A program made the position numbers and the translations under genes. The notes below the pieces were generated by a model, which did not search any database, was not told the DNA's origin, and was given only the letters and a program-made list of their open reading frames with translations. A DNA stretch of 64,000 nucleotides from Polytrichum commune (taxonomy: Eukaryota; Streptophyta; Polytrichopsida; Polytrichales; Polytrichaceae): NCBI GenBank assembly GCA_950295325.1, contig OX485804.1, positions 49,104,001 through 49,168,000 of the forward strand, read 5' to 3'. Shown here in pieces: positions 22,592-34,699 of the stretch (the first letter of the stretch is position 1; each line of letters starts with the position of its first letter).

Positions 22592-23368
22592 TAAGTGCAT
22601 GCTGGACTCACTCAAATTGCAGAATATATAAATCAATCAAATTTTTTTAAAAAAAAATGTTATTTTTCACATTGATGACTGACAACAACAGTTGGCTCAT
22701 TCTACAACAATTAATGATGACAACAACAGATCTACCTCGATCGTGAGTGCGGATGGAATTGCAAAGCACTGAAGCATAATCCAGAAACACTCATGCCCTG
22801 ATCACACCAAACTTTCCGTCCAGTTCCAGCTGTGAAACTGCTGGGGATTATGTTCATAAATAGATGTTGGTCCACCACTTTTCACACTATTACAACCGGA
22901 GATGCTTACGGATGGTGTCAAAACTAGCCATTGTGATCAGCCCCTCACCCATGGAGTTGTGACATGAAGTTGCAGAGTGATGTCGCCAATCTTCATCTCT
23001 TCATAAATTCTCTATCAAGCAACATATTTTAATGTTGCCAATTGATAGAAATGTCAAAGTTCTCCATTTCATCAAACTCTTTATTTACTTTTTTTTTGCG
23101 TTGTTCCAATATCTCGTCCTCAGATTACAAGTGACAATGTCTTTCAATTTGAGAGGCAACACCAATATCCTTTGAATCAAATTTGTGCAATGAACGTCCA
23201 CGCTAGACGACACCATAGGTCAAAGTTGATCATATTTTGCACACGATGCTCACTTGGGGTGATTTGACACCAATGGAGTGATGCCACTTAAATCTTTGTT
23301 GATGCCACATGTCACACCGCAACAGGTCGCACGCTATCCACCCCCCACTCCACGGGCACTCAACACAC
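22592..23368. other. Gene-free stretch
   Basis: No gene, RNA or element end recognised. Confidence 0.4.
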
Positions 23369-23370
23369 TA

Positions 23371-23691
23371 CACTTAAAAGGATATTCAATGTTTGGTACA
23401 CTAAATACGAACGCATACACTAAATGCCAATAACCCTATGAAAGTAAGTAACGTTAAATGTAAACTCAAACAGTAAACATCAACTATGGTACTATGTGGA
23501 AGTTACATGTTTAAATTCAATGTTAGTAGGGATGTGAAGTCCATGCTTCGCAGGAAGGGAGGTGGCAGTAGGGAAGGTAGCGACATATTTATGTTTAACA
23601 ATAATTGTCAAGGAATTGAAAATTAGTGTTGAGCAGGGTAGGGTGGTAACAACATTAAATATAATCAAACACTAAATATCCTTTTTTAGTG
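23371..23691 (-). mobile_element. TA-flanked MITE, short subfamily, copy 2
   Basis: A 321-bp element (CACTTAAAAGGATATTCAATG ... AAATATCCTTTTTTAGTG), TA at 23369-23370 and 23692-23693. It is the reverse complement of the 23957-24244 copy across its interior, for example aaccctatgaaagtaagtaa here and ttacttactttcatagggtt there. Confidence 0.77.
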
Positions 23692-23956
23692 TACTTATGC
23701 TTTTGGGTACTTTGATCCTACTCCGACTTGTTAGGCGACTTTCGTTTGGACAAGCACCTTCACTTTATACCATGCATGCTGGGAGTAGGGAACTTCTCCA
23801 CCACTGTAACTTCTTCTTCTTCTTCTTCTTTTTTAATTTTTTTAATTTTTAATGTTTTTTTTTTAATTTTTTAGTGGCACAACACTGCAACAACTTCAAA
23901 GTCCAACTTGCACCGATTGTGGCTGATATATATGCTGCCAAGAGCTACTGACACTA

Positions 23957-24244
23957 CACTAAATAGGATATTCAATGTTTTATTATATTTAGTGTTGTTA
24001 CCACCCTACCCTACTCAACACTAATTTTCAATTCCTTGACAATTAGTGTTAGACATAAGTGTGTTGTTACCTTTCCTACTGCCACCTCCCTTATTATATT
24101 CTTTTTTATATCCTTACTAACACTAAATTCAAAGATGTAGCTTTCATATATTACCAAAGTTGATATTTAGTGTTTGAGTTTACATCTAATGTTACTTACT
24201 TTCATAGGGTTATTGATATTTAGTGTATGCGTTCGTATTTAGTG
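23957..24244 (+). mobile_element. TA-flanked MITE, short subfamily, copy 3
   Basis: A 288-bp element (CACTAAATAGGATATTCAAT ... CGTATTTAGTG), TA at 23955-23956 and 24245-24246. Together with 23371-23691 it forms inverted arms of about 290 bp around a 265-bp spacer. Confidence 0.78.
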
Positions 24245-24246
24245 TA

Positions 24247-25640
24247 CCAATGTGAGGAAATTCTATCAGGTGGTGATGCCATTTAAATATTTGTTGACAC
24301 CATATGTCAAATTGCAACATGTCATGCTCCATCTACCGATCACAACAACCAATTAGTTGCTTCTTAGATCCAATGAGTTTTCAAGTCCAAATTATACATG
24401 ACATGCATCATACCTTGAGATACAATTCATACTTCGTATATATATCATTAATGTCACATATATTTGCATTTTGATTTTGATTTAATACACTTGGCTTAAG
24501 ATAATGTATTAAATAAAGTTTTTAAACCATGATCATAAATGAAGAGATGATTTTAAGACTTTGTGAGGGTCATAGACATTGTGTGCACATAGGCCGTAGG
24601 GTCAGGTCTATGATTTTTAAGGGTTCGGCAACCATTTTGTACTTGAGAGTTGGCTTTGAGATGAGAATGAAGAATGAACTTAAATTGCCAATCTCAATTG
24701 AAGGTTTGGTGTGAATGTTGAGGTACAAAAGTAATCCATCAACATGGAACAAGTAGGAGAACAATGCCTCATTCCTTTGATGTGATCAAGGCCATTGCAA
24801 CTCAGTACAAGAAAAGAAAAGAAAAGAAAAACTTTTAGGATTGATGAGAATGGAAGCCCATTTTTCTTATACTGACCATGGGTGTAGCTCAATACATATT
24901 CATATCTCTTACAATTCTTTGAATGGAATAAAAATAATGAGATTCATCATCATGATATTTAGAATCAACTTCATTATTACATTTGAAGACTTATGCATGC
25001 TTTCTTCCTCCCTCAGCAGTGGACGCATATCTTTTGAACATGATAGGGTTAACATGCTCATAATCATGTCAATGTAACCACGTATGTTCCCCCACACCCC
25101 CCTTTTCTTCTTCTTCTTCTTTTTCTCTACTGTATCAAATATAGGCAAGATGTTCAAGCATAAATTTCAAGATAGATCTTGATTATGAGAGAAATACACG
25201 AACTAATTCATTGTTCACAAGAGTTCAATGTTAAATGAAATCCATACCAATTAGTTCAAAACAATGTAAAAGCACCTAATATAATAAGACACTTTGAACA
25301 TGGGAGATCACATCCACCAACAAGATATCCAACTACTCGGGCTTAGGAACATTCTAAGCCACATTTCACACATATGGTCAAAATCCCGATGGAATCCTAT
25401 AGCCACATTTTAGGGTTGGGTGTTTGTGCGCTCGAGTGTGAGAGTGCATCTTACACATGACACACATTGCAAGGATTGTATATCCTCATAAATGCTCCAC
25501 AAGTGAGGCCTAGAGACTTATGGATGCATATTTTAGACCCCCTATCATCATTTTAGCACATTAGTTTAATATCGAAGAAACTACAAGAACAAGGATGGCA
25601 TTTATGCCCACATTTAAAAAATTGAAGCCATACTCAAAGA
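24247..25640. other. Gene-free stretch
   Basis: No gene recognised. Short CT/CTTT microsatellites lie near 24,810 and 25,103. Confidence 0.4.
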
Positions 25641-25739
25641 CATCAACCATTAAAAAGCACATTGAGAGTACATTGGTGTACATAGTAGCCTCATAGAAGA
25701 ACCACATTTGGGTTGTTCAAGCCTTGAGGGGTTAAGGGT

Positions 25740-26280
25740 GAAGACGTAGCACCAACTATTCCAAATATTGTTGACATGTTGTGTTTTCATTGGACTTGAG
25801 CATGATGAATATAGACTATTTACAAGCGGTCTCACAACATAGTCAAAGTTATGTTTGATATCGTACATGTCTTGTCCTGTTATGGGATGTAGTAGGGTTT
25901 CTCTTGTACATTATGGGTACAATATATAATAAGTGGTGCTAACCATCCCAATTCTTGTTGATGTAAGATGAATATAGACCGTACCAAGTGGCATGCTAGG
26001 AGCAATAACATGATTCCTTGTGTACCTAACTCGTCGCACCCGTGACTTGGTGGGTAGCACAAGGACGTCTTGCTACAATCTGTAGCAGGGCTCTTTGTGT
26101 ACAATATCTAGTACACGGTGTTGAACACCCAAATTGCGTTGATATGTTATGTCTTCATTGGACGTGAACACAACGAACACAACCCATAACAAGTGACCCT
26201 GACGACATGGTCAATGTTGCGTTCGATATTATACACGTATTGCCTTGCTGGGGGTTGTACCAAGGCTCCTCATGTATGTA
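25740..26280. repeat. Degenerate tandem duplication, period about 375 bp
   Basis: The block tgttgacatgttgtgttttcattggac (25,765 region) recurs as gttgatatgttatgtcttcattggac (26,138 region). Both are followed by similar gtcaa-gttatg/gcgtt-gatat-acatg and cttgtacc/cttgtgtac motifs. The array is interrupted at its right by the element 26284-26704, beyond which another gtagca...tccttgtgtacaatatct block appears. Confidence 0.55.
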
Positions 26281-26283
26281 TAA

Positions 26284-26704
26284 GGTAGAAATACCATAAC
26301 CCGTGAACATAAGGTGATTCGCATTGAAGATATGGTCTTACAACCATGAGATAATTTTCCAAGATAGACAAGAAGATTTCATGAAGAATGCAAGTTGTTT
26401 CATATTTTTCTGTTCTATACAAAAAATGCTACAATTTTTCAAAGTGGAAAGTTGTCAAACCCCCTACTCGTTCACTAGATTTTCCCTACACCGAACACGG
26501 TAATCCGCATTTCCATACAAAACATCGCCTGAATCGGTAACCTCATGAGTACATTAAAACTGGACTCCCATTGGCTACACTAAGTGTACACGCATTGAAA
26601 TTGCTGCCTCGCCATGATCGGTCTCAGAAATGACACTTCACCATTATGACAACAGTCTAGTGTGCATGGGTAGAGGATGGTTAACCGGTTTGGGTATTTC
26701 TACC
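26284..26704 (-). mobile_element. GGTAGAAATACC inverted-repeat element, copy 2
   Basis: A 421-bp element, ends GGTAGAAATACCATAACCCG and CGGTTTGGGTATTTCTACC. It is the reverse complement of 10221-10640 along its length. It has inserted into the degenerate tandem repeat to its left and right. Confidence 0.77.
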
Positions 26705-27090
26705 TCACCTAGCTCATCGCTTGGTAGGTAGCATGAGGATGCCTTGTTACAACCATTCATGCGAGCCCCATATGTAGCAGCAGGTCTCCTTGTGTACAAT
26801 ATCTGGTAGCTTCCATACCAACAAGAGGAGAAGCCAGGAGGAGGCCTTCAACCAAAAGAGACCCTGGGACTGACTGGCATGGGGAGCTTGGTGGGGAGCA
26901 TGGATGAGACATGGTGAGGCTCATAGAGTTCCAAGAAGATGACAAAGGAGACTCCTGAGGCGTCAGTCTGTCAATCTGTGCCATGAGAGCCTCCTCCTGC
27001 AACTGCTGCAGTACACTTCGCTTCCAAACTTCAAACTTCCACCCAATCCCAGGCCCAATCTACCTTTTGGGAATAGGTAGCCTCATTCAC
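26705..27090. other. Gene-free stretch, possible gene-derived fragment
   Basis: A minus-strand frame at 26757-27002 has a Ser/Pro-rich translation (LSSSWNSMSLTMSHPCSP). It could be a captured gene fragment or a shadow of the IQD promoter region. I cannot assign it. Confidence 0.25.
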
Positions 27091-27099
27091 ACGTGCCTC

Positions 27100-28783
27100 A
27101 CCTCCTCCTCCATTTTCAAATTCTCCCTCGCTCCTCTCGCTCCTCTCTCTCTTTCTCTCTCTTTCGATGTATGGATCAGTCTGATACTCTACGTTTTCCA
27201 GTCCCCAACTTCCCATGCACCCCCTGCTGCCTGCCTGGTCTTACACACTACCTTTTCAAATTTTCAGTTTGCACGGTACCTTAGCCCAGATACTCTACTT
27301 TAGCCACCTACAGTGTAGCATTCTGTTGTGACTGTTGGAGCTCCTTGGAACTTGGAGCTTGGAGTAAGTTAGGCAAGCAACCTGCTTGTGAGCTCCTTGT
27401 AAGCATAGAATTGGGTGGGGTAGCTGTGAGAGATTGTAGATGCAGGCTTGTATGATAGCTAGCAGCTTGCAGCAGCTGCTGCTGTTTCTACAAAGTTACG
27501 TTAACCCTTTGAAGTTCAAATCTTGCAGTTCCTAGTCTTGTCACCGACATTGCACAAGTGATCTCTTCCTGTGGTTTGTGTAGCTTCTTTTGCCAAGTGG
27601 TTTGCAGCTTTGGAGGTTTATCTTGCAGAGTGGCAGGTCTTCACACTTTTGGTCGGGGTTTTATAACAGACCGACTATATCCTTCTTGATCCTTGTCAAA
27701 GTTTCCCTACATTTAGCCAAACACTTAAATAAAAACTCTGGAGCCGTGATCATCTTCACGCAGGCTGGATACAGTTGGACTCTGCTGGTGTGCTTCTGTG
27801 AGTTACATGTTTCAACTTGTAGCTGTAGTTTACTGGGTTTCGGAGCTGATCAATTTGGGCGGCGCTTTGCATTCCATTCCATTTCGGTGCACTCCTCTCT
27901 CTGTCTGTGCATTTGATACACGACCTGCTGTAGGTTCGGTAGCTCATGTAGGACAGGACCTGCCATCTGCTAATTTCTTCTACTCACACAAGACTTTTGA
28001 GAGCATTGTGACTCATCCTTGTGAGAACCTGGGGTTTCAAGAATATCTGAACTTCTGCTAAGTCTCTACATTATCCATAAATCCTCTGCATTTAAGGAGT
28101 TCGGAGCTGGTGGTGGCCGGGCGCTTGCTGTTCTGTAGGAGAGGTAAAATTCTAATCTTTCTTCCCAATGCAAGCTGCATACTCATAAAATGTAATCAAA
28201 AGCAAGGCTGTCGGTTTATGATGTACCCTCTGATTCTTTAGAGGTAATTATGTTGAAGCAATGGGTATTACGAAAATGTTTGTGTGACCCTCATATTGGA
28301 ACATATACCAAAGAAGCTTGGAGTAGTTGTCTAGATTTATTGTCTTTATTGTCATGGTGAGAGTTTTATGGTTGGCGCAATTTGAATCTGCAAACCTTTA
28401 ATAAAGAAATTTCTCCATTTCCCTGGAACCATTAGAAATTCCTTGCCAAGCTGTCCAATGGCACCATGGAATTCCAGTACTCATCCTGTGGAGATAAATT
28501 GAGCAAGCCTGCTCGCAACCAAGTTCTGGAACCTTTATCTTCATTTTCTTTAATTTCCACCTCCATGGTGTTGCCCTTATGTCACTTATGAAGTTTCTTT
28601 TGAGCGGCACCCATTATTGCTTGAATCAACAGACTGTAGATATAGTTTCTATTGGTGTTGACAGAATATTCAATGGCATGGTTATTGACAACAATTTTAA
28701 GAAACTTTGAATGTGCAACAGACAAGTGACCCTGATGCCCAATTTGTGCAGGGTGGTGACCACGGAGAAGTGGAGGGTGCATT
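27100..28783 (+). promoter_or_regulatory. Inferred promoter and 5'UTR of the IQD gene
   Basis: A CT-rich tract (tcctctctctctttctctct, about 27,140-27,165) like those near plant transcription starts is followed by unique DNA without long coding frames. A plausible 5'UTR intron runs from 28144 (donor gag/gtaaaattc) to 28751 (acceptor tttgtgcag/ggtgg), placing 32 nt of leader before the ATG at 28784. The start site is not determined. Confidence 0.4.
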
Positions 28784-31700
28784 ATGGGTGCATCCAGCAA
28801 ATTTTTCAAGACACTGGCGAACATGAAGAGGATGGTGAGGGCCAGTTCTGCAGAGAAAGATGAATCTGCAGTAAGTTTCATAATCACCAACACACGTAAC
28901 CAAGACAAGACGATATTGTAGGCTCACCATTTCAGTATAACAAAAGTTCAAACGCATGCAATTGTCAGTATTGCATATAATGTCAGAGGAGAAAAATTGT
29001 TGGTGATAAATCATATCCAAGGCATGCCTGGAAACAGGAAATCAAGAGCACAATTTCCCATAGAGCTTGAGAGAAGAGATAATTACTGTTAAGCTGAAGT
29101 TTGTCTGAGTAAAAAATTGCAGAGATCATGTACTTCTAAAATGTTTCCCCTAGGTAGACCTCCTTCCTTGTCCTTTCCACCGTTGTAGCTTGACCACTTA
29201 CAGTACAAGAAGGTTTTCAAACGCATACAATATCATTATTTCATGTCAGAGATAAGAGTTGTTTTTGGAAACAAGTCCACGGGATGCCTGGAAACAGGAA
29301 ATTAAGCGCACAATTTCCCCTTAGAGAGCTTAAGACTAGAGATATTACCGTTTACCCGAAGTTTGTGTGACTAGAAAATTGCAGAGATGGTGTATTTCTG
29401 AACTCCCTTGTTGCCATTTGCACCAATGGAGGTTCACCATTGACAATACTGCAAGAAAATATTCAAATGTACACAATATCACTATTGCATATGTCAGAGA
29501 TAGAGTTTTTATTGAAAATTTACAAGGGTGGCATGAAAACAGAAATGAAGAGCACAATGTACCCTAGAGCTTAAGACTACAGATGTTACAGACTGATTAT
29601 ACCATGAACTTTGTGTGACGATGAATTGCAGCGATAATGGATTCACAAACTGCATAGATCTCATGATAAACACTCCATTTCATTTGCACCAGACCTTTCT
29701 GTGCAAACTGTTCCAAGTCAAAGTTGTGTACATCCTGAAACTCCTTCAGGCTATTGCATTTGGTGAATTCAGAAACAATAAAATTATCTTCATTTTCTTA
29801 AGGATGTGTCCATGGGCATGTGGCATTTACAGAAAAAACCAGGGGGTGAGAAACACCGACGATGGGTGCTGTGGAAAACGTCAGCAGAAAACAACAACAA
29901 AGTGGAGGAATCAGCCAAGGAGGAGGAAGAGTACTTCAAAGACGTGAGGGAAGATCCGAAGTTGGCAATTGTAACAGAAAATGTGGAAAAAATTCTTATG
30001 CTTTCCTCCAGGCAGCGGTACAGGAATCTCCAGGAGTGGGGCGCTCTTCGCATCCAGACTGCTTTTCGTGCCTTTCTGGTAAGTAATCACCTTGTAATTC
30101 CTGGTTGACATACTCTAACTTCAATATAGTTAAGACTCAGTGACTCCCTAATTCATTCTAAGCAGTAAATATCAGGATTGAATGTCTGTACAAAGCCCAA
30201 TTCACTTATCAAAGTCATGACATGCGAGATTACAGTCATCGACATATCCATCATTATGGGACTATGTGTGGGTCATGCTCTGACTTCCATATGGCAATCA
30301 ACCATGGAACTACCTGCTTCAATCTTAGCAGTGATGATGACACTGAATTTTCTAATACCACCAAATGACTGATTGCCTGTACAAAGGCCATATGATCCTC
30401 CAAATCACTTTAAATAATCATGACATTTGAGATTACAGTCATTGACACATCTATTTTTGGGTTTATGTTTGGGTCATGCTTTGATTCAATATGGTAATGA
30501 ATCGTGTGACTTCCAGCTTCAATCTCAATAGTGATGAGGGCACTGAAATTCCTGATACCATCATATGTTTGACTGCCTGTACATAAGGCCATTTAATCCT
30601 CATAGTCACCTTATTTAACAGTATGGACATTTATACAGTTATTGACACATCCATCATTTTGGGTTTATGTGCAAATTCAGGCACGAAGGGCGTTGCGAGC
30701 ACTAAAAGGGCTGGTAAGACTTCAGGCACTGGTGAGGGGTCACACTGTGCGACGTCAAGCTGCCATAACTCTGAGGTGCATGCAAGCTTTAGTTCGTGTG
30801 CAGGCTCGAGTGCGGGCACGCCGCGTCCGCCAGTCATCCCAAGGCCAAGCCGTGCAACGCACTATCACTGAGCATCGGTGTCGAGAGGCTCTACTTCGAG
30901 AATCCGAGGTACAAAGATCTCTCAACTTTTCCTCCCATGATTTGTGGTGCTCATGTTCTTGAAAATCTGGAAATTCTCCTGCCTTACTCACAATATGCCC
31001 CAACGATGATCCAGAAGTAACCATGAACGTATGACTCTTTCTCTGGGTGAATGTCGATCCCATGTAGAGTCAATTCTCTATATGCAACGAATTCTGTAAC
31101 TCTGAACTCTTCCTCCCATGAATTGTGCTCATGTTCTTGGAAATCTGTAAATTTGTGCTGCCTTACACACAATATACCCCAACAGTGACCCAGAAGTAAC
31201 CATGAACACACTCTCTCTTCGGGTTGATGTTGATCTCATCAAGAGGCAACTCTCTGTATTATAAAACTGCAATTCAGAGGGCTAGATGACTTGGGTAGAA
31301 CACCTTCATTTCTACCTAGGAAGAGCATCGGGGGCTGTGTACGAGAGTCGAATCTGAATCATTCTTCTTCAACTAACAGGATGGCCACTCTCAGTGGGAT
31401 CTTGTTATTTGGACTTAGAAGCAGAAAGGATAAGAATACTGGAATTCTTTTAGTGTGTCAAACAAGTGTCACTTGTACAGAATCTTGCGACCGCCGCAAG
31501 TCTGCTTGTGATTAACTTGAGAAGTCAGAGCTTGAGAAATGGCCTGGGTTGGTTTGTATTGTGTAGCTTGGATGGTGTGCTAACTCGGGGACAGTTCAAG
31601 ACTTACAAGCAAAGCTACAACAGAAGCAAGAAGGCGTGATCAAGAGGGAGCGGGCGTTGGCATATGCAAGTAAATATCAGGTAAGGGCTGCCAGTCAATC

Positions 31701-34213
31701 CACACTTGGTATGACATAAATCATTCAAATTATGTAAGTTATTTTATTGTATGTTGCGCATCACTGGTAGATGAGTCCCAATTTGATATGGTATGGAAGT
31801 TCAACCTATGAATCGTTCTGGTTTGTTTCCTGAACAAATTTCGTAACTAAAGGAATCACAAGTTTAGGTTCGCATCATGGGGTTATATTGTTTGAGATTT
31901 ACCCCCAGAAGTCATGAGCCTTCGGTGGCTCATGTGGTTGTATGAACAATAAGCCTTCATTCAGATTAAGGAAGTCATTGCATGTCGCAAATCACTTCCC
32001 AGAAGATTATATCGAGGTTAAGATAGGCCGAAGATGGTGAGGAAGCTCATAGTGTGAATCGTTGTGATTTGTTTCCTGAACTGAAATTTCTGAAGGAAGT
32101 ACTAAGTTTAGGTTAGCAATGGGCCTTCATATTCGGTGGCCGTAGTTGAGCAGATTAGAGTCCATGGAATATAGTAACTTTCGCAAAGTAGCTATATGAT
32201 AGCATTTATTTAGATTATGTAAGTTATCGTATATTACAAATCCCTTCCTGGAAGGTACCCAGTTTAAGATGGTGAGGAAGTTCAAGGTGTGAATCGTTGT
32301 GGTTTGTTTCCTGAACTGAAATCTCTCAAGGAAGCACAAGTTTAGGCTAGCATCATGGGGTTATCATATTGTTTGAGTTTTATGTCCCAGCATTATCACT
32401 ATCTGGATCACTTTCTGGAAGAGTCCTCAATTTAAGATGGTGAGGAAGGTCACGGTGTGAATCCCTGCAAATCGTTTCCTGAACTAAAATCCCTGTTCGG
32501 AAGCATAAGTTTACGTTAGCATCAGTGGGTTATGTTGTTTGAGCTTTCTGCAATGAGCCTCCAATATCGGTGGCTATGGTGTGCATTTTAGAGTCCATTG
32601 AATGATAGCATCGTTCTTGTTTGCTTCTTGTTGCAGTGGAAAGGAGACACAGGATCTTCGCGGCTCCAGGTGTACTTCGACCACGAGCCTGAGAATCCTC
32701 ACTGGGGTTGGAGCTGGCTTGAGCGCTGGATGGCAGCACGGCCCTGGGAGAATCGTATGCTCGATCACAACAACAATGGCTTCTGCAAGGAACCTGAATC
32801 CTCCGCCTCCCACCATATCCTGCCACCGTCACTTGGGTCGACGCCTGAGAGCTTATATGAGGACAGCATTAGTATTCCACCCAAGGCCATGAAACTGAGC
32901 TGTAATGTCAATAGCGTTCGAGGCAGTGCTCTGAGCAGTGTGAAGGACATGAGCAGCGTGAACGGAAGTGTGCGAACTTCTCCCACCAAATCCACTACTC
33001 TACACTACAAGCAGCTGATCCACCAACGGAATTCACAGCCAACTCAGGTTTTCTTCAATTCTTTATATATGTTTCATAATTCTTATCCTCTCAACAAATT
33101 CAGTCCTGCTGCGAGGAGTGCAGAAAGATGAATCCAACGATGCCTTATTTGATGTGGTTGACATCAACATTCATCTTGGGGCTGCAATTAGCTCAGTAAT
33201 CTGATGAATCTAATGATACCGGCTTATTTGACATAGTTGACCTCCATATTCATCTTGGGCTGCAAGGAGCTCAATAAGATGTATCCCATGACACCAGCTT
33301 TTTTGACATGGTTGACCTCCATATTCATCTCCCATTCATCTTGGGCTTCAAAGACGTCAATAAGACGAATCTGATGATACCAGCTTATTTGACATGATTG
33401 ACCTCGATATTTATCTTGGGCCGGTGCATAGAGCTCAATAAGACGAATCTAATGAGACCAGCTTAATTTCACATAAATGACCTTCAGATTCATCTTGGGT
33501 TGCAAGGAGCTCAACAAGATGAATCTAATGACTCCGGCCTATTTCTCACCTCCATATTCATCTTTTAGTGCAATGAGCTACAACAGATAAATCCAATGAT
33601 GCCTTATTTGACATGGTTGACCTCTACATTCATCTTGGGCAATGGATACTAGATAGTAAAGGAATTATACTAAGGGACTTTTTGTTCTTCTGCACAGGCA
33701 CCAATGAATATGAACTTCCCGATATATTTCGACCAGGCGTCCGACGTAGCGTCCTCGACGGCGCGGTCTGTGCACGACCGAGCGGTGATGGCCGTCCTCG
33801 ATGGAAACATCCCCGGCGGCGGAAGTGGATCCGCCTCCGCCGCCGGGGGGGTGCGCAGGAGCTACATGGCCCCGACAAAGTCCGCGAACGCAAAGGTGCG
33901 ATCGCAGAGCACGCCGAAGCAGCGGCCGAGCTCCGCCACATCCGATGTCGTCGACTCATCTTCAGCATCAAAGCCCAAGAGGAAGCGGCTCTCCTTGCCC
34001 ATGAAGCCTTCCACCGGGCCGTTAACGAAAAGCCCGACACTGAAATACCCGGAATCCGGAGGGGTGACAATTAGCCCCACATTGTTGAAGCGAGATGCGT
34101 CACGAAACCAGTTGCCTCCCATCATCATGCGTTACGACCGGCCCGCCACCCGGAGCGGCGAGCTCAGCATGGCGAGCTCGTACAGTGACCTAATGCGGCG
34201 GCCATTCAGATGA
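28784..34213 (+). CDS. IQ67-domain calmodulin-binding protein (IQD family), six coding exons
   Basis: Exons 28784-28870, 29833-30078, 30681-30908, 31567-31680, 32637-33047 and 33698-34213, all joined in phase 0, give 533 residues. The start [17 protein letters not shown] is the usual IQD N-terminus. The IQ67 domain (about residues 100-166) begins IQTAFRAFL, is split by the family's conserved intron, and continues [20 protein letters not shown] and [15 protein letters not shown]. Further family marks are [18 protein letters not shown] and [10 protein letters not shown] (exon 4), [15 protein letters not shown] (residues 249-263) and the DUF4005 motif [16 protein letters not shown] (about 418-433). 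A KPKRKR stretch (454-459) could be a nuclear signal. Family members bind calmodulin and act as scaffolds at microtubules, membrane or nucleus. Splice sites are my assignment; every exon shows clear homology or splice consensus. All introns are unusual (see repeats). Confidence 0.9.
28880..29720 (+). repeat. Tandem repeat filling IQD intron 1, period about 245-260 bp
   Basis: Three to four decayed units inside intron 28871-29832. Anchor atgcctggaaacaggaaat occurs near 29024 and 29284, with a decayed form at 29528. Each is followed by agcacaatttccc, a gaagtttgtgtga-like block and aattgcagagat, and preceded by caaacgcatacaata and atgtcagag. The unit is not found elsewhere in the window. Confidence 0.8.
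30170..30680 (+). repeat. Tandem repeat filling IQD intron 2, period about 200 bp
   Basis: About two and a half units in intron 30079-30680. The anchor tacagtcat[c/t]gaca recurs at 30231, 30434 and 30634, with gattgcctgtacaaaggcc-like, gggtcatgct and aatct-agcagtgatgatgacactgaa blocks between. The last partial unit runs into the splice acceptor of the next exon. Confidence 0.85.
30915..31260 (+). repeat. Tandem repeat in IQD intron 3, period about 181 bp
   Basis: Two units in intron 30909-31566. cctcccatga at 30931 and 31112 is followed in both by gtgctcatgttcttg-aaatctg, cctta-cacaatat-ccccaac and ccagaagtaaccatgaac. Confidence 0.85.
31720..32560 (+). repeat. Tandem repeat filling IQD intron 4, period about 170-245 bp
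   Basis: Four units in intron 31681-32636. tttcctgaac occurs at 31826, 32072, 32307 and 32475. Each is followed by a[a/t]tttc/ctc, gga-gcacaagtttaggttagcatcatgggg and tattgtttgag. Units differ by internal indels. Confidence 0.85.
33120..33650 (+). repeat. Tandem repeat filling IQD intron 5, period about 75 bp
   Basis: About seven units in intron 33048-33697. attcatcttggg-type anchors recur roughly every 65-90 bp (near 33170, 33250, 33343, 33410, 33492, 33556, 33629), with gatgaatctaatgataccagcttatttgacat and gttgacctccat between them. Confidence 0.87.
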
Positions 34214-34239
34214 ATTTTGGTTGACATGGCAAGAATTTC

Positions 34240-34640
34240 AATTGGTAACACTAATTCTTCGATCGACACGTTTCCGAGCTTCAATATATGGTTGCGGTAA
34301 CTTCTGGTTACTTGGCCATTTTTGTGGGATTTGATGTTGATGGGATTTAATTAGAGTCTGTTGATGATCATGTGCATGGTATCAACCTCCGATGCCAACT
34401 TTAGACGGTTCTGGGAAAATCTGATTGCAGCAGTTATATATAGCACTTCTTCGATCGACATGGTTTCAGTGCTTTAATATGTGGTTGCGGTAACTTCTGG
34501 TTGCTTGGCCATTTTTGTGAGTTTTGGTGATCATTAGAAGTCAAAATAGTTTGTTGATGATGATCTGCATGGTCCCAACCTCTGGTGCCGAGAAATTATT
34601 AGCAGATCCTGTTTTAGTTTGTCGATGATGATCAGTGGAG
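34240..34640 (+). repeat. Tandem duplication just after the IQD stop codon, period about 200 bp
   Basis: The block cttcgatcgacacgtttccgag, then atatggttgcggtaacttct and ttggccatttttgtg, occurs at about 34,257 and again at about 34,448. It is followed in both copies by gttgatgat-atg-tgcatggt and caacctc. It lies in the probable 3'UTR or immediate downstream DNA. Confidence 0.75.
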
Positions 34641-34699
34641 CGTGGTTTCTCGCTCACCATGTACAGAAGTTCGATGTCTCATGAATGAAATGCTCTTCT

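Noticed and set aside
30642-30962. Open frame extending beyond the IQ67 exon on both sides
   Set aside because: The ends run past clear splice sites (acceptor at 30680, donor at 30909); only 30681-30908 is exon.
33613-34074. Long Arg/Gly-rich frames on both strands over the last IQD exon
   Set aside because: Shadow frames of the GC-rich DUF4005 exon. The frame ending at 34213 has the family motif.
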